Positions 21,173-31,674 of a stretch of DNA of 64,000 nucleotides are shown piece by piece. Both the position numbers and the translations under genes were made by a program. The stretch is from Platanthera guangdongensis. Lineage: Eukaryota; Streptophyta; Magnoliopsida; Asparagales; Orchidaceae. The stretch is from positions 59,688,822-59,752,821 of the forward strand of contig CM077162.1 in NCBI GenBank assembly GCA_039583875.1, written 5' to 3'. The notes beneath the pieces are model-generated. The model was given only the letters and a program-made list of their open reading frames with translations. It was not told where the DNA came from and searched no databases. Within the stretch, counting starts at the first letter, position 1, and every line of letters begins with the position of its first letter.

Positions 21173-23913
21173 TGACGTAGTGGGAGTCCTTCATTCGGAG
21201 AGCGACACAGACACAAAGTAGACCAACCATACCCAACACGCTTTAGCCCTACCGCACCTACAAAAGCATCTATCGTCTCATCACAGTTCGGCTCAAACGC
21301 TACACATAAGAACACACGGAGGAGTGATCGACTCTAAAATAACGATCAAGAAATAGAGTCGGATGATTTCCCAAATCAACATAAAGGTTGTCACTCCTTT
21401 TAGAGAGTAAAACCGTGGCTAGAGGCCAAGATCCACTCAAGCAAATAGGATCTACCCGATCCGGATTATAGAAGCTTATCAACGATGAAATCAATTTTAG
21501 AAATGTCAAGCGATTGTATTAAAAATCACGGAAACAACGGTTGCTCATGTTTAATTTTCTCAATGTGGCAGCAAGATAGCCCAAACGCCAAATTAATATC
21601 TTCGGAACTACCCAGTTCTCACGTTGAACCAGCGGAAACCAAGGAACAGAGGTTAATCCCAACAAACAATGGAAGCACAAGCAGGTCTTTTATACATTCA
21701 CTTCTTTACAATACGAGGCATACATAGCGAGACATGATTTCGCTAGTATAACAGCTGTAATCAGAAAGCACCCAAACAACAAGCCAGGCGGACAGCACCG
21801 GAGTCCGCCGAGACCGCGAGGTCGCCGAGGTCACCGAGTCCGCTGAGCTCGCCCAAGCTATGCTGCAATCCGCCGAATAGCCACAGAGTCCGGCGAAGCC
21901 GCAAGGCCGCGCGGACACACCGTTATTCGTCTCCTGCTGAACCTGAACTGAGGAACACCCATATCCGCCTGAAGCCGGCGGACAGGTTATTGAAGCTGGC
22001 AAAGATGAAACAGAACTGACAAGCCGCAGAGCGACCTCCTGCTGAGTCCGCAGAGACCGCACACTTCCAAGTACTTGACCGAAGTCACAGCCAAACTCCT
22101 AGCTCCTTGAAGCTACCCGCGCGACCTGCACACAGCAAACCGTCAGCCTGAAACAATCCGCGCGGACTGACAAACAGAGACCGCAGCACTTCGCTCAACC
22201 CAACTTACTGTTCACTCAAGTTACTTAGGTTACTGTAGATGTGCCAGGGGGGTCCTATTTATAGGCAAGGTGAGGAGTGTGGTCACCGCCCAAGAGATAG
22301 CAACACCACCCCAGCCCGCGCGATAGCAAATCTCCGTCCGCCGAGTCCGCAAGGACTTAGCCGGATACCAAGAAAAAACCGCCAGGAGCAAGGCACCCTT
22401 TGACGAACCCTCTCCAGTCCGCCCAAGCTATGCGGACAGGGAAACAGCCCGCAAGCTCCAACCACTGCAGGACAGCAACCCCCTTCAATGGCAGTCCGCA
22501 CCAACCCGAGGCAGTCCGCAAGACTCACACCTCAATCCGCCACAAGTCCACGACCAAAGGCAGATAGCAACAGTCCGCCCGGTCACAGCGGACTTTGGCG
22601 GATACCGCGGACACCATGGTCTTGGCACAAAGTGTGACCAAGTCCAAAACCATCAAAGGCCAATACGAGCATGGCAGACACAAACACCCGTCCGCCAAAC
22701 ACCCTAGCACAGACCGCCATCAGTCTACGAGCTCCTCGCACTCCTGTCCAACACAGCAGCCATCCCCGAACTCCAAAACTAGTACGCCAAAGACCTCCAC
22801 AGCAAAGCACCTGTTGTGCCACCAGAGCTCGACAAGTCCTCAGCCAAGCTCTAAGCTCAGTCCCCAACAGCCCAAACCGCGGACACGCCAGTCCGCAAGC
22901 TTCCCGCGAACATGAGCCAACCCGCCTGTCAGCACAAGCTTGCACCCGCGACCACTGAGCAATGCACCAGTCCGCAGGCCTCCATCCGCTCAGGCCGCTC
23001 CTTGGCAAAGCCAATCAGCAAACACCCTATCCGCAGAAACCAGGCCGCATAGTCCGCGGACTCCATGCAACAAGCCGCTCAGAAGACAGTCGGCTTTCCA
23101 CTAGACCTTCCACCAGGCCGCACATCATAGTCCGCCCAGTCCGCCTAGTCCGCCAAAGCTGTCCGCCCCAGGACGCTCGGCCTGTCCTGTCACCCACTTC
23201 CACTTCACAAAATTCAACAGCTCAACCTCCACACAACACTAAGTAAGAAAATCACAATGATGAGGGAAGAGAAGTTACCCAACCCATTTTCATGAACACA
23301 CTACATAAGGTGGGAGAATCACTATCTTCACGTATCCACCGGTGTCGCACCGAATGGGGCTGCAAACCTCTTCCTTGGAGTCGCACCGAAGGAAGCCACG
23401 CCGGAGTCGCAACGAAGTAGGTAGGAGGGAGCATGGGGGCCGGCAACTTCACACCATGGGCGGTGGCTAGGGAACTCCCTTAGCTGAAACTCTCACAAGA
23501 GGAGTAGGGTTTCTTTTTTTTTGTTCTCTAAATCTCATTCTCATAAAGGGGCTCCTTATATAGGAGTTACAACACACATCTAGCCATCCAAGATGGAGAT
23601 GAAATCTCATCCATCCGAGAGGCTAAATACACACCAAATGTTTGTTAAAATGCAGGAAATAAATATTACAAAGTCTCAAAATGAAAATAAAATTATTAAC
23701 CAAACTTGGAATAATTGTATATTCTCATAAAAAATAAAAGTAATTAGAGCATGATATATTAATTAAAATAGTCTTCAAATGGGTTTAGCACGTCGCGGGC
23801 GGAGGTTGTAGCGTTGTCTTCCGTTAGTGTCGTCATGGCTCCGAAGGTCATTATGTTGTAGTGCCTCGGCAACTGGATCATCATCAAGTGGAGGTAGCGG
23901 GGCGGCGACATCA
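21173..23913 (-). repeat. Gypsy B 5' LTR, about 1.06 kb, split by a solo LTR
   Basis: Pieces are 21173-21547 and 23225-23913 (plus one copy of GCTCA). A TATA box CTATATAAGG lies on the minus strand near 23552-23561. Several GTCGCACCGAA units occur at 23344-23420. The ends form TGATGT...ACGTCA. Confidence 0.8.
21548..23219 (-). mobile_element. Solo LTR of family F, 1672 bp, TSD GCTCA
   Basis: Flanked by GCTCA at 21543-21547 and 23220-23224. It aligns along its whole length with the two LTRs of element F (48020-49686, 53863-55528), starting TGTTTAATTTTCTCAATG where those start TGTTAAAATTTCTCAACG, and ending TTCAACA. A TATA box CTATAAATAG lies near 22254-22264. It is dense in GTCCGC/GCGGAC units and has the exact palindrome AGTCCGCGGACT at 23051-23062. 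The internal region was lost by LTR-LTR recombination (established mechanism). Confidence 0.95.
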
Positions 23914-26050
23914 AATGTTGTGTCTATCTTCCCATTAAGAATTTATTCTCAATGAGAAAGGTAGACAGGGTTTTATACTGTGCCCTAGGTACTTGTTTCA
24001 ACCCATACAAAGCTTTTGTTAACTTAAATACATTGTTAGAGAAGATAGAGTTGACAAAACCTGAGGGTTGCCCAACATAGACTTCCTCTTTCAGGTCACC
24101 ATTTAGAAAAGCTAACTTAACATCCATTTAGTAGACCTTAAATCTTTTGTATGTAGCATATGCAAGGAATACTCTTATGGCCTCTAGCCTAGCAATTTTT
24201 GCAAAGGTTTGATCAAAATCAACACCTTTCTCTTGCATGTATCCTTTGGCAACCAATCTAGCTTTATTTTTGATGATAATACCATTCTTATCAAGCTTAT
24301 TTCTATAAATCCATTTAATTCCAATGATGTTATGTCCATAAGGTTTGGGAATCAGCTTCAAGACATTGCATCTCTTGAACTAGTAAAATTTTTCTTGCGT
24401 AGCCACAATCTAAATTGGATCTATGTTGGCATCTTCAAACTTCTTTAGTTCAACTTGAGATAGAAAGCTTGAATACTTTGCTACATTGAGGCTTCTGCTC
24501 CTAGTTGTAACCCCTTGGCTTGCATCCCCAATGATCAAGTTTTTGGGATGATCTCTTAGATGCCTGACTGCAGCTGGCATTCCTTCTACAACATCTTGAA
24601 CTCCAATTTGTGGTGCTTGATGATCTTCATCTGTGTCGAAGACACCTGGACCTTCTTCTAGAATGACCACTCCTTTGACCAATGCTTGTTCAGAAGGAGA
24701 TGTATCATAGATGCTAAGCTTGTCCAACTTCAATTCTGCACCTGTAGATTCAAAGGAGCTTGGCAGCTCACTGTGAATCATAGTAGACTCATCAAATACT
24801 GTATTGATAGACTCTTCTAAATTTTGATTCTTCAAGTTGTACATTCTATAGTCTTTATTGTAGTTGATGAACCCAACAAAAATTCTATCATAGGACTTGG
24901 AAACAAACTTTGTCAAGTAGGACTTCCCATTTTTAATCACAAAGCATTTGCTTCCAAAGATTTTGAAATTGGAAAGATTTAGTTTTCTATCTTTCATAAT
25001 CTCATAGGGAGTATTCATGTGTAACTTGTTGATATTGGCTCTATTCGGGACATGGAAAACAGTATTCACTAACTCAGCCTAGAAGTATTCTTGATGAGAA
25101 TTTTCACTGAGCAATATCTTGCCAGCATCTATGAGAGTCCTATTTTTCTTCTCAGCTATCCCATTTTGTTGGGGTGTTCTTGGAGAAGAAAACTCCTGAA
25201 ATATGCCTTGCTTTTGACATAACTTTGTCATGCCTTCAGATTGAAATATTTTGATATGGCCACTTCTAATTTTGACCGCAGGACAGTCCTTTTCATTCTG
25301 AATTTTCCTAATAAAGGTCACAAAGCTATCAAGGGTTTCTGTCTTTTTCTTAAGAAAGAATATTCATACAGGACTGCAGGACTTTCCAACCTAGACTATG
25401 AGCTGGCATAAGACCAAATAAATCCATATGCAGGAGGTAAAGACACCTCTCAAAATCCTTGGCCCCAATGCTCTTAAAGGAGGCTTTTGTCTGTTTGCCC
25501 TTTTGGCATGCAGAGCAAATGCCCTCATTGGTGCATTTCAGATTGGGTCCACTTCTAATTAGCTCTTCACTAAAGAGCTTGTTGATTGCCTTGTAATTCA
25601 AGTGAGCAAGCCACTTGTGTCATTGCACATAATAAGAGTCATTCTCATTTACAATCAGACATAATGGCGAGTCTGTATCAATACATAGGAAATTTAAACA
25701 GTAAATATTTCTACTCCTAGTGTTTGTCAAAATGACCTCTTGGTCACTTGACCTTTTGATCAAACACTTATCCTTTTGGAATACGATGACATAGCCATTA
25801 TCGTAGAGTTGGCTTATGTTAATCAGATTGTGTTGCAATTCTTCCACATAAGCTACTTTTGTAATGGAGACTATGTCATTGGTAACCATACCATAGACTT
25901 TGATAACTCATCTATCTGAACCACCGAAGATAACTTTAAATTCATTCCCCACTAGTGCATAATCCTTTAGATGGCTCCTTATTCCAGTCATATGTCTGGA
26001 ACAACCACTGTCCAAGTACCATATTGGCATTTGATGGGTACTTGGACCTA
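23914..26050 (-). pseudogene. Copia C pol: protease, integrase and start of RT (truncated)
   Basis: Protease near 26020 with WYLDSGCSRHMTG, then VEELQHNLINISQLYDNGY. Pre-integrase CSACQKGKQTKASF near 25510. Integrase pieces LLHMDLFG, KIRSGHIKIF (the second catalytic Asp region is changed, D to G) and PRTPQQNGIAEKKNRTL. The linker 25069-24410 is acidic. RT 24361-23924 has GIKWIYRNKLDKNG and ALYGLKQVP, with an in-frame TAA (KVY*MDVK, a changed CAA) at 24128. It stops at IDTT, where B is inserted. Confidence 0.9.
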
Positions 26051-26059
26051 CCTGTAATC

Positions 26060-27630
26060 ACAAGATTAATTTACCTTAGAAACACAAAAGAGTCTGGGCC
26101 CTTGGTTCATGTTAGCTTAAAAATGGCTATATCTACTAGCAATAGCCCCGACAGGAAGGCTCATACTTGCCCTTGACACACTTGGGTTGTGCCAACAGTT
26201 TATGGCATAATGACCTACCTTGCCACATCACCAACACGCATGGATATTATATCCCCACTTTTGAATAACCTTTGATGTGTGTAGGACATCAGTATTTATC
26301 TATTCAGAGGGGAGAGCAACAGCCTTCTTCCTGCTCCTTTCAAAAGAATTTGACTGAAATTAAGTCTACTAGTAGGTGCACTTGGTTTATTTTGATTTAC
26401 AATAACAGATGTCTTCTTTGTAGCTGATAGGATGTTGATGGCATCAGAAATAGCCAAGTGTGGCTTACTAACTGTCTTTCTCACGGACTTACTCTTTGTA
26501 GTAGGAACTTGGGGTTTGTCCACTACCTTGCCCTTAAGAGTGGTCCATGATGGGCCATATAAATTTCATCATGGGGATCCTTCAGTGCACTCAATCTCAT
26601 ACCCTTTCTTCTTCCATTAGAATTAGCATGAAAGCTCTCGGAGGAAGAATTTCCATTCTTCTACTGACCATATATAATGTCATGGACATACTTGTTGGAA
26701 GGGAGAATAACCTTCTAAAAGATGGTCTGAGGTACAACTGGAGCCTTGCCTTTCCCTTTGGAATGGGCAGCTCTAGTATTCCACTTGAACCCCAATCCCC
26801 TCTTATTAATTTGAGAGGAGAAAGTGTCAATTAGTGGTAGCACTGCCTTGGGCTTAGAAAACTCAGCCACTAACATCCTCTCTTTGAGGATTTTCTCTTC
26901 AAGATACTTGATAATCTTATTCTTCTGGCTAATGGTGACTATTTGGATGATTTAGATTGTCTTTAGCTGACTGACTTCCCTCCCCATCTGGGCTAGCATA
27001 GGAGCTGACTCAGACTGCAAGGAAGTAGCTTGCTAAAGAGAGGCAATCTCCTCAGCTTGTCTTTTGATAAGATTTTTGCTCTTCTTCAGATCTTCCAGGA
27101 TAGCACCATACTTGTTAATCAATTGATTGACATCCTCATTAGATTTTGATCCATCATGCCCACTGGATGAAGTGGATGCCTCGCAGTCTGAGCCAGTCTC
27201 ATAGACAAACGGAGAGGTTGGAAGAGAATGTACCTCACCAGGAATAGAATTGTCCTGATTATCTTCGGTTAATGTCATGAGGCTGAATTCCTCATCTTCA
27301 TAATCACTGTCACTGAGGATAGTACTTTCATGATGCCTATTATAGCAGTAGGAAGATCAACCTTCTCTTCAAGAAAAATGAGACCAACATAGGCCTCTTC
27401 GTCTTCTTATTCTGAAGACTCAATCACTGTCTGACAAGTTGATTTTCTTCATGGCCAAGAAGCACTTTTTATCCTTCTTGGACTTGTGATGATTCTTGTC
27501 ATCTAATTTCTTTTTCTCCTTCATCCTGATTGGACAGTCAGCAATGACATGTCCAGATCTGTTGCAATAATAACAAATAATATTAGTCTTAAAATTTTTG
27601 TTCTATTTTCGATCATACCTTTCCCCAGAG
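26060..27630 (-). pseudogene. Copia C gag, C-terminal segment with two zinc knuckles
   Basis: First knuckle CYYCNRSGHVIADC near 27590-27530, followed by the Lys-rich KKLDDKNHHKSKKDKK. Then an acidic segment (MTLTEDNQDNSIPGE) and a coiled coil (YGAILEDLKKSKNLIKRQAEE) at 27278-27033. The second knuckle, next to protease, reads C-W-stop-C-GKVGHYAINC near 26255-26215. The frame is broken by several shifts. The gag end AAGGTAAAT...TTACAGGT precedes protease. Confidence 0.82.
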
Positions 27631-27635
27631 GGGTC

Positions 27636-29286
27636 TGTTGGGTATTGTATCCACAATAACCTAGATTTGTATGAAGTCACCCTTGAACTAAGATAAATTA
27701 AGTATGTATTTGTTGCTATCTTTTAGTTAAGTGCTTGCAGGTCAATATTGCTAAGTGTAGACCAATATTAGTTTAAAATGAGTCACTAAACATGAGATCA
27801 TACAATGTAATCCCTCATTGTGTGATCCATGGTGCTGACTTATGTGTAACCTCTCTATTGAGATGCACTTTATTTTCAAGTACCAAAGAAATGGAAGGTG
27901 GGAAGGGTTGTAATTTCCAATGTAGAAGAAAAGAATTTTTCAGAAATTTACTCAAGTCCATTTCTCGAGAAAAGGAACATGTTTCTCGAGAAGTCTAAGT
28001 CTATTTCTCGAAAAAGCATAGCTCATCTCGATAAACATTAAGTCTTATCGAAAAATTCTCAAAATCTGTTTAAGTCCATTTCTCGAGAAGCTAAGTATTC
28101 TTCTCGAGAAATCAATTCTTTATCGAGAAATCAAATCTTCAGTTCTCAGAATTTTCGCTAAGCAAATTTCTCGAGAAGGTCAAACCATTTCTCGAGAAAG
28201 CCATTCATTTCTCCAGAAATCATGTTCTTCTCGAGAAATCTGGCTGCAATTCTAAAAATACGCTAAGTCACTTTCCCGAGAAATAATATTCTTCTCGAGA
28301 AAACAGTAATTTTCTTCATAGAAATTTCATCAAGTCTTTTCTCGACATAGCCAAGTCTTTTCTCGAGAAACTGAATGTTTTCTCGAGAAATATACTTCTT
28401 TTTGAGAAATGTTGTTGCGAATTTTTCCTTCTAAATCATCTGACGGGATTTCAAATTAACCTAAGTTAATGATGGTTGATCTTTCCTTAATCACGTAGTT
28501 CTTTCCTTAATCACTCATGACCATTAGACGTGATCTATAAATAGTCTTTTCAAACAAATCGCTAAACCTAATAAGAATAATTACAAGAAGAATCATTGCA
28601 ACAATTGCAATTCGCACTTTCCAAAATCGGGAGAAGTCGCATGCCTTCATCGCTATTCTTCTCTGTCGCTAACCTCTCGATCCAGCGATTCAAAGCAAGA
28701 CAAGATTCAATAGATCCAAGATCACAAGATTCTTCAACATCTATTTGATCCTGTCAGATCCAAAGTTTTCAGGTCTACAATTTCTTGGTTTTCTTCCTCA
28801 ACATCTTCACAGTGTTTTTCAGTTTTCAATGAGGAAGATTATTGAAGTTTTCAGATCTGGAAGAGTAAAATATTTTTATTATTATTGTAAATTATTTTTA
28901 CATTTGTAGGAGCTTTGTCTCTGAGTTTGTAGGAGTTTTATCCGAGTTTGTAGATCAGTTAGTGGATCGAGTTTTTAGATCCAGTTTGTGGATCGAGGTG
29001 TAGATCTGATTTGTGGATCGAGTTTGTAGATCCGGTTGTGGATCGAGGTGTAGGAGCATTGCTCCGAGGTATAAGATTGGTATAATTTGAGAAAGGTGAA
29101 GTAGCCGAATCGTACCCTTTGTGGTAGATAGGCGAGGCGGGATAGTGGACGTACCTAATATGGGGAACCACTATAAAAATTTGTGTTTGTGTGCTTACCT
29201 TTTAAATCATTTTTATTCTGCAAAAAGATGCAAACATCACCTATTCACACCCTCTAAGTGATTTAGATAGACGCTGGATACTTTCA
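27636..29286 (+). repeat. Copia D 5' LTR, 1651 bp
   Basis: Starts TGTTGGGTATTGTATCC and ends GATACTTTCA. It contains the TTTCTCGAGAAA cluster (27961-28412), a TATA box CTATAAATAG at 28537-28546, and short direct repeats of GTTTGTAGATCC / TTGTGGATCGAG at 28935-29050. The U3 start is nearly identical to that of copia E. Confidence 0.95.
27961..28546 (+). promoter_or_regulatory. U3 promoter of copia D: TTTCTCGAGAAA cluster and TATA box
   Basis: Ten exact TTCTCGAGAA palindromes and about eight variants lie in about 450 bp (27961-28412). The TATA box begins 125 bp after the last unit. The 3' LTR repeats the arrangement at about 61650-62080. A promoter is expected here from LTR biology; the role of the palindromes is unknown. 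Confidence 0.75.
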
Positions 29287-29300
29287 ATTGGTATCAGAGG
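29287..29300 (+). other. Primer-binding site of copia D
   Basis: ATTGGTATCAGAGG directly after the LTR end matches initiator Met-tRNA. Confidence 0.9.
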
Positions 29301-29372
29301 GAGGTTGGTCAATAAGGTTAACACCTTGACCAAGATCCCTGATCTAGCATTCAGAGATTCCGCACATTCACC

Positions 29373-31651
29373 ATGGAAAGAAACAAAGACATGTCATCCA
29401 TGAAGCTACCGGTATGCACAAAGGAAAACATTCCCATGTGGAAAGAATGAGTATGGTTCTACATGAAAGCTGCTGATCAGAGGATTTTTCAGATAGTGGA
29501 AGAAGGACCTCACATCCCTACACTGACATCAACAATAAATCTTGCGATCATGATTCCCAAAAAGATGATTGATCTCACCAAGGATGAGATTGCCTTAGTC
29601 TCCCTTGACAAGAAGGCAAAGAATATCATAGCAAGTGCAGTGGACGATTCAATGTTGCAGAATTTATTCCACTGTAAATCTACCAAAGAGATGTGAGACT
29701 GTCTTGTTATCCTGATGGAAGGTACTGAAGAAGTGAAAGACGTTGGTAGATCGTTGTTGAACCAGGAGTACGAAGCCTTCAAGACAGGTGTCGATGACTC
29801 CATAGCTGATCATTTTGAGACATTCTTTAAGATAGTGAACGGTCTCAGGAACTACGACAGCATATTCACTTATGGTGATCCAAACGACAAGTTCCTTAGA
29901 TCCTTGACAAAGGACTAGAACACAAAAGTTGTTGCCATTCGAGAATCCGGGAAGCTGCCGGAGATAGACCCTCAAAATCTGTTTGGAAAGCTGCTCCCCT
30001 ATGAGCTACAAATGAATACACGAAATAAGGAGGAGAAGAACAACAGAACGTCTAGCAGAGAAAAGTATGTGGCCATGAAGGAGGAAGGTTCAAGAAAATT
30101 CTAAAGCTGTGTCACCTCTAAGGACACGAGCTCCTAACACTCTTGAAGACTCTGAGCCTAGTACGTCTGGCTCCGAGCTATTAGATAGAGAATTCTACCT
30201 CCTCTCCAAGCAGTTTAAGAAGCTGCTAAGCAAGTGGAGAAAGATGAAAAATAATTCTTTCTCTTCAAAATCCAGGAGATCACATCGTGACGGTGATCGT
30301 TCAAAAAAAGCTACAATAAGGAAGATATGTATAAATCTAAACTGAACAAATAGTTTTCTTCTGAAGTTGTTTGTTATTGCTGAAATAAATCAGGTCACGT
30401 GATTGCAGAGTGTCCATACAAGAATAAGGATAGCTCCCAGAGGGACAAGATAAGATCCTTCAAAGGGAAGAACAAAGAAAAAAAGAGCTTCGTCTCCAAA
30501 AAGTCGAATACTCTCAGCGATAGTGACTCGAGTGAGCCGAGGTCTGAAAATGAAGAAGCTTACTTTAGTCTTATGGCTCAATCTGACAAGGATGTGGGTG
30601 ACTCTGAATACCATGGGAAGATAAACTTGCACGCCATTCTCTTAGAATCTAAAATGTCCTCCAACGGTCATGAAGACTACTCCTCAAATGAGAACGAATC
30701 AGAGTTGATGTCTCAGCATGAGCAATTGTTAAAGGCTTTCGACAAATGTCATAAGGTAGTCCGAAAGAAAAGTAAAAGAGATTACCTCCCTCAAGGCAGT
30801 GGAAGCAAATCTAAAGGAAGAAATTGCACAATTACTTCCTCCCAGAGATGAAGTCCACTCCTTGAAAGAGGAAGTCAAGGACTCTGCTGAGACATTAAAA
30901 CTGAAAGAAAAATATCTTAATGAGCTGGAAGAAAAGCTCGCGATCGAGAGAAAACTTGTTGAGAGTTACTCCAAGTTGAAGACTGTTCTACCTCTCATCG
31001 ATGAGTTCTCAGCTCAAAAGAAGGGTAATGGTCTTGGCCACATCGATGGAAAAGGTAAGGCTGCCAAGAAGGCTAGCGCCAAAGAAAAGGTGAAAGCCTC
31101 CATGAGTCAACCTTCATTTAGGAAAGTAATCTTCCCAACGAACAAGGTTGACCTTGAGTCATCCTTGGTCATCATGCAAGGCCTACTCATGTAGAGCCCA
31201 AGACCAGATACCAGGGATGGACCCATTCTCATGACTTTGGTGCCAGCATGTTCAAATTACCTTATAAGGAGATTAAAATGAAGAGTTATGGTCTATATAA
31301 ACATCGATAAAATAATAAGAAGGCACTGAAAGATAAATCTGTTGTGCCTAAGGATAAGGAGATGGGAAGCCCCTGTGTATGCTGCAACCAGGAGGCTTCC
31401 ACCTCTAAGAATGCTACCCCTGATAGACCTCACATTCAAAGGGTAAAGCAGGAGTACAAAAGGAGATACAATAGATTTGACTGTTGGTGCTGCAGTAAAA
31501 TTGGTCATTTTGTCGCATATTATTGGTACAAACCTACCAATTTTGTAATGCCATGAGTTAGCTATGCGAGACCGACCACTCGCAAGGATAATGTTCCTAG
31601 GGGGTGTACATTGACCAAGAAACAAGGACCCAAATACGCTTGGGTTCCTAA
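29373..31651 (+). pseudogene. Copia D gag with two zinc-knuckle sites (broken)
   Basis: Starts at ATG 29373; MKLPVCTKENIPMWKE is followed by TGA where E and C keep Arg. The capsid domain continues with DKKAKNIIASAVDDSML, SLLNQEYEAFKTG and FETFFKIVNGLRNY. An acidic Ser-rich part lies at 30109-30345. The first knuckle near 30378 reads C-Y-C-stop-NKSGHVIAEC. A coiled coil follows at 30799-31194 (EELEEKLAIERKLVESY), then a second knuckle-like WCCSKIGHFVAYYW near 31486-31530, whose last Cys is lost. The end reads WVPKVN and runs into the gag-pol junction. Confidence 0.85.
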
Positions 31652-31674
31652 GGTAAACTTTTTTATTTTTGCAG

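Larger units (their letters stand above)
20066..23913 (-). mobile_element. Gypsy B: chromovirus-like Ty3/gypsy element, right part only
   Basis: Seen here are the 5' LTR (23913-21173, interrupted by a solo LTR), a Met-tRNA PBS and a gag pseudogene truncated by the Tat insertion at 20065/20066. The LTR ends give TGATGTCGCC...CTACGTCA on the minus strand. On the right it interrupts the reverse transcriptase of copia C between codons of IDTT and the next residue. The expected duplication is AATGT (23914-23918), with its partner outside the window. Confidence 0.82.
23914..27635 (-). mobile_element. Copia C, middle segment (RT to gag), SIRE-like
   Basis: This is the outermost host element. The left edge is where gypsy B cuts its reverse transcriptase; the right edge is where copia D enters its gag (duplication GGGTC at 27631-27635, repeated at 62969-62973). 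The remaining 5' part is at 62974-64000; the 3' part lies left of the window. Confidence 0.9.

Noticed and set aside
22595..23246. Plus-strand frames of about 100 codons in the GC-rich region
   Set aside because: They lie within the solo LTR of family F, recur at the other F LTRs with different breaks, and have no recognisable domain.
27961..28412. TTTCTCGAGAAA units as heat-shock elements
   Set aside because: Heat-shock elements need TTC and GAA two bases apart (nTTCnnGAAn); here they are four bases apart.
28959..29171. Repeated minus-strand frames with TGSTNSIH-like repeats at 28959 and 62548
   Set aside because: They arise from the short direct repeats in the D LTRs, antisense to the element, and differ between the two LTRs.
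31653..31674. A 22-base intron at the gag-protease junction
   Set aside because: Far below the shortest introns known to splice in plants; the donor-like and acceptor-like sites are kept only as a finding.
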